From positions 483,780-547,779 of the forward strand of contig CAVXLN010000008.1 in the NCBI GenBank assembly GCA_963762435.1: 64,000 nt of DNA, given 5' to 3'. Under the pieces are notes generated by a model. It was not told the origin of the DNA. It saw only the letters and a list, made by a program, of their open reading frames with translations, and searched no databases. The position numbers and the translations under genes are program-made. Below, in pieces: positions 41,654 through 50,939 of this stretch (position 1 is its first letter; the number at the start of each line of letters is the position of its first letter). The DNA is from JAXDMU01 sp963762435. GTDB lineage: Bacteria; Pseudomonadota; Alphaproteobacteria; ATCC43930; CGMCC-115725.

Positions 41654-42595
41654 TCAGGCGTAGAGCGCGCGGGCGGGCTCGGCCCAGCTCTCGTCGGTCT
41701 CGGCCAGCGTGGTCCAGCACCAATTGGCCGGATCCGCGAAGAGGGCGGCGAGCAGGCGGCGATTGAGCGCATGACTCGAGCGCACGCCGTTGAACCGGCC
41801 CAGCAGCGGGGCGCCGGCGAGATAGAGATCGCCGAGCGCATCGAGCGCCTTGTGCCGGACGAACTCGTCCGGATAGCGCAGCCCGTCTTCATTCATCACC
41901 CGGTCGCCATCGAGGATCACGGCATTATCGAGCGAGCCGCCTCTGCCATAGCCGGCGGCATGGAGCTGAGCGACCTCCTGCAGGAAACCGAAGGTGCGCG
42001 CCCGGCTGATCTCGTGCTTGAAGATCCCGGGATCGACGCTGAACTCGGTATGCTGATGCCCGATCGCCTGGCTGGTGAAATCGATCTCGAAGCCGATCGA
42101 GTAATGGTCGTCGGGCAGGAGCTCGGCCGAGCTCAGCCCTTCGCCGACGCGCACCGGCTTCAGCACCTTGATGACGTTCCGCGCCGCGCGCTGCTCGACG
42201 ATGCCGGCGCATTCGATCAGGAACACGAAGGGGGCGGCGGAGCCGTCCATGACCGGCACTTCGGGGCCGATCATCTCGACCACGCAATTATCGATGCCGC
42301 AGCCGGCGAGTGCCGCCATCAGATGCTCGATGGTCAGGATGGTGACAGGGTGATCCTTGCTCCCCGGGCTGCCTTGCGTCAGCGTGGAGCAGAGCGGCGT
42401 TTCGACGGCGTTGGTCCAATGCGCGGTCAGCTCGGCCGGCCCGCCTTCGAGATCGAGGCGGCGGAACAGGATGCCGGTATCGACCGGCGCCGGGCGCAGC
42501 GTGATGGCAGCCTTGACGCCGGTATGCAGCCCGACGCCGGTGCAATGGATCGGCGTTTTCAGGGTCTTCTGCTGGACGGCGGCCAGTGTTCGCAT
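41654..42595 (-). CDS. lpxC: UDP-3-O-acyl-N-acetylglucosamine deacetylase
   Basis: A 313-residue zinc deacetylase that commits precursor to lipid A. Zinc ligands are H in LTIEHLMAAL and H with D in VRHKALDALGD; the pattern GVGLHTGVKAAITLRPAP and the catalytic ARTFGF near the middle are conserved. It follows ftsZ, as in most proteobacteria. The 260-base gap upstream carries a possible promoter and a hairpin. Confidence 0.97.
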   Translation of the reverse strand: MRTLAAVQQKTLKTPIHCTGVGLHTGVKAAITLRPAPVDTGILFRRLDLEGGPAELTAHWTNAVETPLCSTLTQGSPGSKDHPVTILTIEHLMAALAGCGIDNCVVEMIGPEVPVMDGSAAPFVFLIECAGIVEQRAARNVIKVLKPVRVGEGLSSAELLPDDHYSIGFEIDFTSQAIGHQHTEFSVDPGIFKHEISRARTFGFLQEVAQLHAAGYGRGGSLDNAVILDGDRVMNEDGLRYPDEFVRHKALDALGDLYLAGAPLLGRFNGVRSSHALNRRLLAALFADPANWCWTTLAETDESWAEPARALYA

Positions 42596-42816
42596 TCGGT
42601 AACGTTCCCGTCTATCGCGCCAAATTGGTACGCGACAGGGTTAACGGCCCGGCAAACAAGATACAAATCACTCTTTGTTACCGAATGTTGCAGTGCCCTC
42701 AGGGAAATATATAAAAAATATCAACGCTTTGCGGCGATGCGCTCAGCACCGCGCACGATCGGTCGCACGGGGTTCGGTACCCCCTTATGCACGGTGGGGT
42801 AGTATCGTAGGGAATC

Positions 42817-42842
42817 GGCGCCGCCCGCGATCGAGCGGCGCC
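42817..42842 (-). terminator. hairpin after ftsZ
   Basis: A 7-base perfect GC stem (GGCGCCG / CGGCGCC) with a 12-base loop, 13 bases beyond the ftsZ stop. It has no T-run, so it may be an attenuator or RNA-stabilising structure before lpxC. Confidence 0.5.
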
Positions 42843-42855
42843 GTTCAAGATGCCG

Positions 42856-44406
42856 TCAGTTCGCTTGCCGGCGCAGGAAGGCCGGGATGTCGAGATAATC
42901 CTCTTCATTGGCCGTGCCCTGGAGCCGGTCGGCCGGATCGAGCGCGCCGAGCCGGGCTGCCGTGGGGCCGGAGGAAGAGGGCGCTTTCATGGTCGGCTGC
43001 GGCCGCGGCGACGGGGCCGGCGCATGGCGCCCGCCGATCATCCGCTGGAACAGGCTCGGCCGGCCAGGCTTCGGCTTGGCCACTGGCTGGGGCCGGGCTT
43101 GGGTCGCCCGCGCCGCGGCCAGCGGCTGGGCGTCGGTTTCGCCATCCTGCCCGTTGCGCGGCTGCGGCACGGCCGGGCGCGGAGCGATGAAGACATCGCG
43201 CTGCGGCTCGGCAGCGGCCGCGGTGGCGACTGCCGGCTCGGGGGCGGACGGCGTGCGGGCGAAGCTCGGCAGCGGCGCCGGCTCGGCCGACGCGGCCGGG
43301 AACATGTCGCCGGTGCCGGTCGCCGTCGCGGCGGCCGCGGCTTCGGCCGGGGTCGAGCCCACGACATGCAGCTGGGCCGGGCGCGGCCGCTCGTTCGGCA
43401 GCGCTGCGTTGGTCGCGGCATTCATCATGCGCGAGACCTCGGCATCGATGCCGGTCGCGACGACCGAGATGCGCATCTTGCCGTCGAGCTTCTCGTCGAA
43501 AGTCGAGCCGAAGATGATGTTGGCCTCGGGATCGACCTCCTCGCGGATGCGGTTGGCGGCCTCGTCGACCTCGAACAGGGTCATGTCCATGCCGCCGGTG
43601 ATGTTGATGAGGACGCCGCGCGCGCCCTTCATCGAGACATCGTCGAGCAGCGGGTTCGAGATCGCCGCCTCGGCCGCATCGATGGCGCGCTTCTCGCCCG
43701 ACGCCTCGCCGGTGCCCATCATCGCCTTGCCCATCTCGCTCATCACCGCCCGGATATCGGCGAAGTCGAGATTGATGAGGCCGGGCATCACCATCAGGTC
43801 GGTGACGCCGCGCACGCCGGCATGCAGCACGTCGTCGGCCATCTTGAAGGCTTCGGCGAAGGTCGTCCGCTCATTCGCGACCCGGAACAGGTTCTGGTTC
43901 GGGATGATGAGCAACGTGTCGACGAATTTCTGCAGCTCCTCGATGCCGGATTCGGCGAGGCGCATGCGGTGGGTGCCCTCGAAATGGAACGGCTTGGTGA
44001 TGACGCCGACGGTCAGGATGCCGTTCTCGCGCGCCGTCTTGGCGATTACCGGCGCCGCACCCGTGCCCGTGCCGCCACCCATGCCGGCCGTGATGAACAC
44101 CATGTTGGAGCCCAGCATATGCTGCATGATCTCCTCCATCGCCTCCTCGGCCGCCGCACGGCCGACATCGGGCCGCGAGCCGGCGCCGAGGCCGCGAGTC
44201 ACGCCCTGGCCGAGCTGGATGCGCCGATCGGCGAGCGAATGCTGCAGCGCCTGGGCGTCCGTGTTGCAAGCCAGGAACTCGCAGCCGATCAGATTGGCGC
44301 GAATCATGTTGTTGACGGCATTGCCGCCGGCGCCGCCCACGCCCACCACGGTGATGCGGGGCTTCAGGTCCGAGAATTCCTTTGGAGTGCTGAAATTGAG
44401 GGTCAT
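42856..44406 (-). CDS. ftsZ: cell division protein FtsZ
   Basis: A 516-residue tubulin homologue. The GTP-binding signature is GGGTGTGAAPV, preceded by GVGGAGGNAVNNM; the T7 synergy-loop residues are NLDFADIRAVM. A long Pro/Ala/Arg-rich linker (residues ~320-495) leads to the C-terminal peptide DYLDIPAFLRRQAN, the anchor for FtsA and other partners. It forms the Z ring. It follows ftsA by 66 bases and precedes a hairpin and lpxC. The linker is long, as in other alphaproteobacteria. Confidence 0.98.
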   Translation of the reverse strand: MTLNFSTPKEFSDLKPRITVVGVGGAGGNAVNNMIRANLIGCEFLACNTDAQALQHSLADRRIQLGQGVTRGLGAGSRPDVGRAAAEEAMEEIMQHMLGSNMVFITAGMGGGTGTGAAPVIAKTARENGILTVGVITKPFHFEGTHRMRLAESGIEELQKFVDTLLIIPNQNLFRVANERTTFAEAFKMADDVLHAGVRGVTDLMVMPGLINLDFADIRAVMSEMGKAMMGTGEASGEKRAIDAAEAAISNPLLDDVSMKGARGVLINITGGMDMTLFEVDEAANRIREEVDPEANIIFGSTFDEKLDGKMRISVVATGIDAEVSRMMNAATNAALPNERPRPAQLHVVGSTPAEAAAAATATGTGDMFPAASAEPAPLPSFARTPSAPEPAVATAAAAEPQRDVFIAPRPAVPQPRNGQDGETDAQPLAAARATQARPQPVAKPKPGRPSLFQRMIGGRHAPAPSPRPQPTMKAPSSSGPTAARLGALDPADRLQGTANEEDYLDIPAFLRRQAN

Positions 44407-44472
44407 GGGTTGCTCCGTCGAGGCGTGGCTGGCTGGGCGAGAATGGCGGCGAATTCGGGTCCAGGGAGCGGG

Positions 44473-45726
44473 TCAGAGATTGTCACGGATCCAACTCCCG
44501 AAACGGCCGAGCATCCCTTTGGGCGGCTCGGCGAAACTAGGGTGTCGGCCCTGCGCTTCCGGCCGCTCATCGGCCGCGAAATGCAGAAGGCCCACGGTGG
44601 TTGCGAAGGCGGGGCCGCCGGCCGATTCGGCCAGGCCGGCGACGCGCATCGGCCGGCCGATGCGCACTTGCTTGTCGAGGATCATGCCGGCGAGCTCCCG
44701 CGTGCCCGGCAGCTGGCTGGCGCCGCCCGTCAGCACGACCTGGCGGCCGGCCAGCTTGTCGAAGCCGGAATTTTCGAGCCGATTGCGCACCAGCTCGAAG
44801 GTCTCCTCGAGCCGCGGCGAGATGATGCCGATGAGGTGCGATTTCGGCACCTGGCTCGCCTGATGATCTTCTTCTTCGCCGACGGCAGTGACGGTGATGG
44901 TCTCGCGCTCGTCGGCATGGGATGGGATGGCGCTCCCATAGAGCGTCTTCATCCGCTCGGCATGGGCGATGGGGGTCGACAGGCCGCGCGCGATATCGTT
45001 GGTCACATGCGCGCCGCCGATCGGGATCGTGTCGGCATAGACGATCGAGCCATCATAGAAGACGGCGATGGTGGTGGTGCCGCCGCCCATATCGATGACG
45101 GTGGCACCGAGCTCGACCTCATCCTCGACGAGGGCCGACAGCCCCGCCGCATAGGGCGAGACGATCATGCCCGCGACCTCGAGATGGCAGCGGCCGACGG
45201 CTGACAGCGCATTGCGCACGGCCGAGACCGAGGCCGAGACGACATGCATGTTGACCCCCAGCCGGTCGCCGACCATGCCGCGCGGGTCGCGGATGCCGCG
45301 GCTGCCATCGATCGAGAAACCGACCGGCACCGAATGGATGATCTGCCGATCGGGCGGTTCGCGATGGGCGAGGCCTTGGTTCAGCACCTTCTTCATCTCG
45401 GCATCGCCGATCTCGCGGCCGCCGACATGGATCTCGACCGGTACGATGCGCGAGGGCGGAAAGCCGCCCGACAGGTTGATGACGACTTCGTTGATCGTCT
45501 CGCCGGCCATCTGCTCGGCCGCATGGACGGCATTCAGCATCGAGGTTGCCGTCGCCTCGAGATCGACGATCTGGCCGGCGCGCACGCCGCGCGAGACCTG
45601 ATGGCCGATGCCCAGCACCCGTGGCCCGCCCGCCTCGCGCCGCGCGATGAAGCAGCACACTTTCGTCGTGCCGATATCGATGGCGGCGAGCAGTGCTCCG
45701 CGCGGGCGGGCGTGGGGCTTCTTCAT
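44473..45726 (-). CDS. ftsA: cell division protein FtsA
   Basis: A 417-residue actin-like ATPase that tethers FtsZ to the membrane. Phosphate-1 motif LLAAIDIGTTKVCCF, phosphate-2 VIDMGGGTTTIAVF and the adenosine motif VVLTGGASQLPG are present. The C-terminal amphipathic helix is MLGRFGSWIRDNL. It overlaps ftsQ by 4 bases. Confidence 0.97.
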   Translation of the reverse strand: MKKPHARPRGALLAAIDIGTTKVCCFIARREAGGPRVLGIGHQVSRGVRAGQIVDLEATATSMLNAVHAAEQMAGETINEVVINLSGGFPPSRIVPVEIHVGGREIGDAEMKKVLNQGLAHREPPDRQIIHSVPVGFSIDGSRGIRDPRGMVGDRLGVNMHVVSASVSAVRNALSAVGRCHLEVAGMIVSPYAAGLSALVEDEVELGATVIDMGGGTTTIAVFYDGSIVYADTIPIGGAHVTNDIARGLSTPIAHAERMKTLYGSAIPSHADERETITVTAVGEEEDHQASQVPKSHLIGIISPRLEETFELVRNRLENSGFDKLAGRQVVLTGGASQLPGTRELAGMILDKQVRIGRPMRVAGLAESAGGPAFATTVGLLHFAADERPEAQGRHPSFAEPPKGMLGRFGSWIRDNL

Positions 45727-46592
45727 GTCTTCGCCGCCACGCGTGGATGTTTCGAAGCCGGCGGCGCCGGCGGCTTCACCTGATCCGGCGCCAGCTTGAC
45801 CGTGGTGCGGTCCGGCAGCCGAAGGTCGACCTTCTCGATATCGCGCGCGAGCAGCCCGTGGTCGCGGTCATATTCGGCGAGATGCGCCCAGGCATCGGCA
45901 TAGTTGAGCTCCGGCAGCTCGACCACGATGCCGTTATCCATATGCAGATCCCAACGCCGGTCGGCGACGCGGACCGCGGCATTGACCCGCTTCTTCAGCG
46001 CCGGCTGGGTGTCCAGCACATTGATGAGCGCCTCGGCGGTTTTGGGTGCGCCCTCGCCGACCACCAGCGACAGATCGCCGTAGCGCTCGAGATGGTCGGC
46101 CGTGATGGTGACGCCCTCATGATCGATCAGCACGGTCTTGCCTTGGTACTGCCAAAGCGCCAGCGGCCTCCGCTCCTCGAGCCGGACATAGATCGTGTCG
46201 GGCAGGCGCCGCTCGACCAGCGCCGAGCGGATCCAGGGCAGCGTCTCCAGCAGTTGCTTGGCGCGCTGCGGATCGACCGCCAGGATGGGCGTGCCGCGCG
46301 CAGCACCCAGCGCTTTCAGAATGTCCTCGCGCGCCGTCATGCCGCGACCTTCGACCTCGATATCGGCGACGGCGAGGCCGAAGGCGGCCGTGGTCGCGAG
46401 TGCTGCATCGCTCACCCGCGTGCCGTTATCGAGCCGGTCGATGCCGGCCAGCACACCGATGCCGAGCGCCAGGATCAAGGCACCGCCGGCCAGATACTTG
46501 GCCGGATGGCGCGGCAGATATTTCTGGATACGCCGGCGCAGCAGCTGCAGCCGGGCCAATTCCAGATCCTTGGCGGGCTTCACGCGTCCCAT
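45723..46592 (-). CDS. ftsQ: cell division protein FtsQ
   Basis: A 289-residue single-pass protein: cytoplasmic N-terminus, one TM helix (LAGGALILALGIGVLAGI), then a POTRA domain (VADIEVEGRGMTAREDILKA) and the FtsQ beta domain (RRPLALWQYQGKTVLIDHEG). It connects early and late divisome components. It overlaps ddl by 13 bases and ftsA by 4. Confidence 0.94.
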   Translation of the reverse strand: MGRVKPAKDLELARLQLLRRRIQKYLPRHPAKYLAGGALILALGIGVLAGIDRLDNGTRVSDAALATTAAFGLAVADIEVEGRGMTAREDILKALGAARGTPILAVDPQRAKQLLETLPWIRSALVERRLPDTIYVRLEERRPLALWQYQGKTVLIDHEGVTITADHLERYGDLSLVVGEGAPKTAEALINVLDTQPALKKRVNAAVRVADRRWDLHMDNGIVVELPELNYADAWAHLAEYDRDHGLLARDIEKVDLRLPDRTTVKLAPDQVKPPAPPASKHPRVAAKT

Positions 46593-47488
46593 GTCGCGGT
46601 CTCCACCATCCAGGCCACGAGATCGGCGTAGGAGATGCCGGCATATCGGGCGGCATCCGGCACCAGCGAGGTCGGCGTCATGCCCGGCTGGGTGTTGACT
46701 TCCAACAGATAGAGCCGGCCGGGCTCGCCCTTGGTGTTGTCGTATCTGAGATCGGCGCGGCTGACGCCGCGGCAGCCCAGCGCCTTGTGCGCGGCCAGCG
46801 CAATGCGCTCCGCCTCCGCATAGGTCTTGGGGTGGATCGGCGCCGGGATCAGGTGCTCCGAGCCGCCTTCAGCATATTTGGAGTCGTAATCGTACCAGCT
46901 GGAGCGCGAGCGGATCTCGATCACGCCCAGCGGCTTGTCGCCCATCACGGCCACGGTCAGCTCGAGGCCGGGGATGAACCGCTCGACCAGCATCTCGTCC
47001 TTGAGCTCGCTCGCCTGGATCACCCGGTTCGAGCCTTCATGGACGATGATGACACCGACGGACGAGCCTTCGTTGGTCGGCTTCACGACATAGGGCGCGG
47101 TCATGACCCGGCCGGCCATGATCTCGTCGCGGCATGCCACGCGGCCTTCGACGACGGGGATGCCGGCCGCCTGGAACACCGCCTTCGCCATCGGCTTGTC
47201 CATCGCCACGGAGGAAGCGAGCCGGCCCGAATGGGTGTAGGGCAGCTGCATCAGATTGAGGATCGCCTGGACATGGCCATCCTCGCCGCCCTGGCCGTGC
47301 AGCGCGTTGAACACCACGTCGGGCCGGGGATCGAGCGCCTTGATGAAGGCGGCCGGATCGCGCGGCGCGTCGATCTCGGTCACCTCGTAGCCCTTGTCGC
47401 GCAAGGCGGCGGCACAGCCGCGCCCGCTCGACAGCGAGACCTCGCGCTCGGCCGACCAGCCGCCCATGAGGACCGCGACGCGCTTCAT
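46580..47488 (-). CDS. ddl: D-alanine--D-alanine ligase
   Basis: A 302-residue ATP-grasp enzyme that makes the D-Ala-D-Ala dipeptide. It begins MKRVAVLMGGWSAEREVSLS. Substrate and ATP contacts include LHGQGGEDG, KPTNEGSSVGV, SRADLRYD and the catalytic LLEVNTQPGMT. The ATG at 47488 overlaps the murB stop (ATGA). Confidence 0.96.
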   Translation of the reverse strand: MKRVAVLMGGWSAEREVSLSSGRGCAAALRDKGYEVTEIDAPRDPAAFIKALDPRPDVVFNALHGQGGEDGHVQAILNLMQLPYTHSGRLASSVAMDKPMAKAVFQAAGIPVVEGRVACRDEIMAGRVMTAPYVVKPTNEGSSVGVIIVHEGSNRVIQASELKDEMLVERFIPGLELTVAVMGDKPLGVIEIRSRSSWYDYDSKYAEGGSEHLIPAPIHPKTYAEAERIALAAHKALGCRGVSRADLRYDNTKGEPGRLYLLEVNTQPGMTPTSLVPDAARYAGISYADLVAWMVETATWDA

Positions 47489-48420
47489 GGCTGGGCCTCC
47501 TTGGGCAACGGCAGACCGATCCGCCTGATCTCCCAATCGAGGGTCACGCCGGCGGTCTCGAACACGCGGCGACGGACTTCCTCGCCCAGCCCTTCGATAT
47601 CGGCCGCCGTGGCGTCGCCGAGATTGATCAGGAAATTGGTGTGGAGCTCCGAAACCATGGCGCCGCCGCGCTTGAGACCGCGGCAGCCGGCCTTGTCGAT
47701 GAGATCCCAGGCCTTGAAGCCCGGCGGGTTGGCGAAGGTCGAGCCGCCGGTGCGCGAGCGCACGGGCTGGGTCGATTGCCGCTTCGCCTGGATCTCGCCC
47801 ATGCGCCGGGCGATCGCGTCGGGCGCGTCGGGGATGCCCCGGAGTGTGGCATGCAGGAACACCCAATCCTCGGGGGCCGCGGCATGGCGGTAGGAGAGGC
47901 CGAGCTCGGACGTCGTCGCCTCGATATGCCGGCCGCGCCCGTCGATGGCATGGGCGGCGAGCAGCACATCCTTGATCTCAGCCCCATAGGCACCGGCATT
48001 CATGCGCAAGGCGCCGCCGATCGTGCCGGGAATGCCCGACAGGAACTCGAGCCCGCCGAGGCCGGCCTGGGCCGCTGCGAGGGCGACGTTGCCGTCGAGC
48101 GCACCGGCACCGGCATAGACGATTTCGTCGCGCACCGCGATCTCGGCGAAAGCGCGGCCCAGCCGGATCACCACGCCCGGCACGCCGCCATCGCGGATCA
48201 AGAGATTGGAGGCGACGCCGATCACGGTCACCGGCACATCGGCGGGCTTGGCCATCAGGAACTCGGCCAGATCCAGCATGTCGGCGGGGCGGAACATGAT
48301 TTCGGCCGGCCCGCCGACGCGGAACCAGGTGATCTGGGCGAGCGGGGCAGCTTCCGTCAGCCGGCCGCGCACGGCGGGCAGTCGGTCGATGAGGCGGGAG
48401 GGGCGGGCGATCATGTTCAT
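47485..48420 (-). CDS. murB: UDP-N-acetylenolpyruvoylglucosamine reductase
   Basis: A 311-residue FAD enzyme that reduces UDP-GlcNAc-enolpyruvate. It starts MNMIARPSRLIDRL, and the flavin site is TWFRVGGPAEIMFRP with GVASNLLIRDGG. GIPGTIGGALRMNAGAYG and RSRTGGSTFANPPG carry catalytic residues. The Ser in GGSTF marks the type I/II reductase group. It is in the overlapping run between murC and ddl. Confidence 0.96.
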   Translation of the reverse strand: MNMIARPSRLIDRLPAVRGRLTEAAPLAQITWFRVGGPAEIMFRPADMLDLAEFLMAKPADVPVTVIGVASNLLIRDGGVPGVVIRLGRAFAEIAVRDEIVYAGAGALDGNVALAAAQAGLGGLEFLSGIPGTIGGALRMNAGAYGAEIKDVLLAAHAIDGRGRHIEATTSELGLSYRHAAAPEDWVFLHATLRGIPDAPDAIARRMGEIQAKRQSTQPVRSRTGGSTFANPPGFKAWDLIDKAGCRGLKRGGAMVSELHTNFLINLGDATAADIEGLGEEVRRRVFETAGVTLDWEIRRIGLPLPKEAQP

Positions 48421-49841
48421 GCCGTTTTCGCCTTGCCGCCGAGGCGATCGAGTTCGCCGGGCAGCGCGTTCGCCCATTGCGTGATCGAGCCGGCGCCGAG
48501 GCAAACGACGAGGTCGCCGGGCTTGGCAAGCTCGCGGATCATCGGCGCGAGGTCCGCCGGGCTGGGCAGGCGGAGGACATGCCGGTGGCCGCGTCGCTGG
48601 AGCCCTTGGGCCAGCGCGTCGGCGTCGATGCCGGGCAGCGGCGTTTCGCCCGCGGCATAGACATCGGCGACCAGCACCGTGTCGGCATCGTTGAAGCAGG
48701 TGCAGAAATCGTCGAACAGGCTCGATAGCCGCGAATAGCGATGCGGCTGGACGACTGCGATGACGCTGCCGCGGGCGGCCTGGCGAGCGGCACGCAGCAC
48801 GGCTGCGATCTCGACCGGGTGATGGCCGTAATCGTCGATCACCGTCACGCCGCCGGATTCGCCGGTCTTGGTGAAGCGCCGCTTGACGCCGCGGAAGCTC
48901 GCGAGTGCCGCGCGCAGCGTGTCGTCATCGATGCCGATCTCGGTGCCGATCACGATGGCGGCGAGCGAGTTCTGGACATTGTGCATGCCGAACATCGGCA
49001 GCCGCAGCCCCTCGATCTCGCGGCTCGTCCCGGCGACGCGGTCGCTGACGATCACGTCGTAGCGCGCACCCTGGACATCGGCCACGATGTTGACGGCGCG
49101 GACATCGGCCTGGGGCGACATGCCATAGGTGATGAGCCGCCGGTCGGCGACGCGCGGAATCATGCTCTGCACCACCGGGTGATCGATGCACAGCGCCGCA
49201 AAGCCGTAGAACGGAATACCGGTCACGAAGCTTTCGAAGGCGGCCTGGACCGCCTCGAAATTCCCATAGAAATCGAGATGCTCGGGATCGATGTTGGTGA
49301 CGACGCCGATGGTCGCGGGCAGGCGCGTGAAGGTGCCGTCGCTCTCATCCGCCTCGACCACCATCCAATCGCCGGATCCCAGCCGCGCATTCGTGCCATA
49401 GGCGTTGATGATGCCGCCATTGATCACGGTCGGATCCATCTGGGCAGTATCGAGCACCTGGCCGACCAGCGAGGTGGTCGTGGTCTTGCCATGCGTGCCG
49501 GCAATCGCGATCGACCATTTGAGGCGCATCAGCTCGCCCAGCATCTCGGCGCGGCGCACCACGGCGAGCATGCGCTGGCGGGCGGCCACCAGCTCCGGAT
49601 TGTCCGGACGGATGGCCGAGGAGACGACGACGACCTGCGCCAACTCGAGGTTTTCTGCTGCATGACCGATCTTGACGGGAATGCCGAGCTGCCTCAAGCG
49701 CTGCGTGTTGCCGCTGTCGGCCACGTCGCTGCCCTGCACGGAGTACCCCAAATTGCGCAGGATTTCCGCGATTCCGGACATGCCGATACCGCCGATGCCG
49801 ACGAAATGAATCGTGCCGATATTGAGCGGAAGGGCTCTCAT
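48417..49841 (-). CDS. murC: UDP-N-acetylmuramate--L-alanine ligase
   Basis: A 474-residue Mur ligase that adds the first L-alanine. UDP-binding GIGGIGMSGIAEIL is at the N-terminus; the ATP loop is GTHGKTTTTSLVG; the C-terminal DDYGHHPVEIAAVL binds substrate. The ATG at 49841 overlaps the murG stop (ATGA). It is in frame with the 5' part of murG, giving an apparent MurG-MurC fusion caused by the murG frameshift. Confidence 0.97.
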   Translation of the reverse strand: MRALPLNIGTIHFVGIGGIGMSGIAEILRNLGYSVQGSDVADSGNTQRLRQLGIPVKIGHAAENLELAQVVVVSSAIRPDNPELVAARQRMLAVVRRAEMLGELMRLKWSIAIAGTHGKTTTTSLVGQVLDTAQMDPTVINGGIINAYGTNARLGSGDWMVVEADESDGTFTRLPATIGVVTNIDPEHLDFYGNFEAVQAAFESFVTGIPFYGFAALCIDHPVVQSMIPRVADRRLITYGMSPQADVRAVNIVADVQGARYDVIVSDRVAGTSREIEGLRLPMFGMHNVQNSLAAIVIGTEIGIDDDTLRAALASFRGVKRRFTKTGESGGVTVIDDYGHHPVEIAAVLRAARQAARGSVIAVVQPHRYSRLSSLFDDFCTCFNDADTVLVADVYAAGETPLPGIDADALAQGLQRRGHRHVLRLPSPADLAPMIRELAKPGDLVVCLGAGSITQWANALPGELDRLGGKAKTA

Positions 49842-50939
49842 CGCCGAGCCTCCCGTTCGACTCGGTCGACGAGGTCGGCGAGCTGCGTTGCTGCGGTCGG
49901 CTGGCCGAGCGCATGGGCGGCGGAAGCGGCGGTTGCGAGGCCGGCGGGGTCGTTCAACAGGCGCGTCAGAAGGGCGGTCAAGGCAGGCTCGGTGAAGTCG
50001 CGTTCGGGGAGCAGCCAGGCGGCACGGCGGGCGACCAGGTTGCGGGCATTGGCGGTCTGCTCGTCGGCGATGGCGGCGGCGAGCGGCACCAGGATCGCCG
50101 GGCGCCCGACCACCGTGCAGCTCGGCCACGGTCGAGCCGCCGGCCCGGCAGATCAGCAGATGCGCCGTCTTGAGCCGCGCCGGCATGTCGTCGAAGAAGC
50201 GCTTGATCTCGACCGCGATGCCGGACCCGCGATAGGCCGCCTCGACCGCCTCGATATCTTCCGGGCGGACTTGCTGGCTCACTTCAAGGCGAGCCTTGAG
50301 CTCGGGCGGCAGGGATTTGAGCGCACCCGGCACGATGCGCGACAGCACGCGCGCACCCTGGCTGCCGCCGGTGACGAGGAGACGCAGCTTGCCGCCGTCG
50401 ACGGGCGGCTCGTAGCGCTCGTCGCGCAGCGCCAGGATCGCCGGCCGGACCGGGTTGCCGGTGCGGACGATCTTGGCGCGGTCGGCGGCGTCGAGGCCTG
50501 CGACCTCGTCGAAGGCGGTCGCAACCCGGCCGACGCGCCGCGCCAGCATCCGGTTGGCCCGGCCGAGCACGGCATTCTGCTCATGGATCAGGCTCGGCAG
50601 CCGGAGCCGTGCGGCCGCCAGCATGGTCGGGACCGAGGGATAGCCGCCAAAGCCCACGACGGCACCCGGCGTGAGGCGCTTCAGGAGACGCCCGGCGGCA
50701 AACGTGCCGGCGCCGATCTCGACCAGCGCCCGGAGCTTGCCGGCGATGCCGCTGTCGACCCGCCCGGCGCGAACGCGATATGTCGCAACACCATCGACCG
50801 GGAAGGCATGGCCGCGCTTGTCGGTCATCAGCGCCACCTTGTGGCCGCGGCCCATGAGCTCGCGCGCCAGCGCCTCGGCCGGGAAGAGATGGCCGCCGGT
50901 GCCGCCGGCGGCGAGGACGACGAGGGAGGGGATGGTCAT
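49838..50939 (-). CDS. murG: UDP-GlcNAc:lipid I glycosyltransferase MurG (one frameshift near 50117)
   Basis: MurG converts lipid I to lipid II. The N-terminal glycine loop AAGGTGGHLFPAEALA, the FGGYPSVPTMLAA stretch and LLVTGGSQGARVLS are as expected. Near 50117 one extra base in the sequence around GSTVAELHGG breaks the frame. Without it the reading continues ELTVVGRPAILVPLAAAIAD, a perfect family sequence, then through to the end at 49838. The full protein would be about 366 residues. The gene is essential and in an intact operon, so a sequence error is much likelier than loss. It overlaps ftsW and murC by 4 bases each. Confidence 0.93.

Noticed and set aside
48417..50939. MurG-MurC fusion protein
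   Set aside because: The C-terminal part of MurG is in another frame and joins MurC only through the frameshift near 50117.
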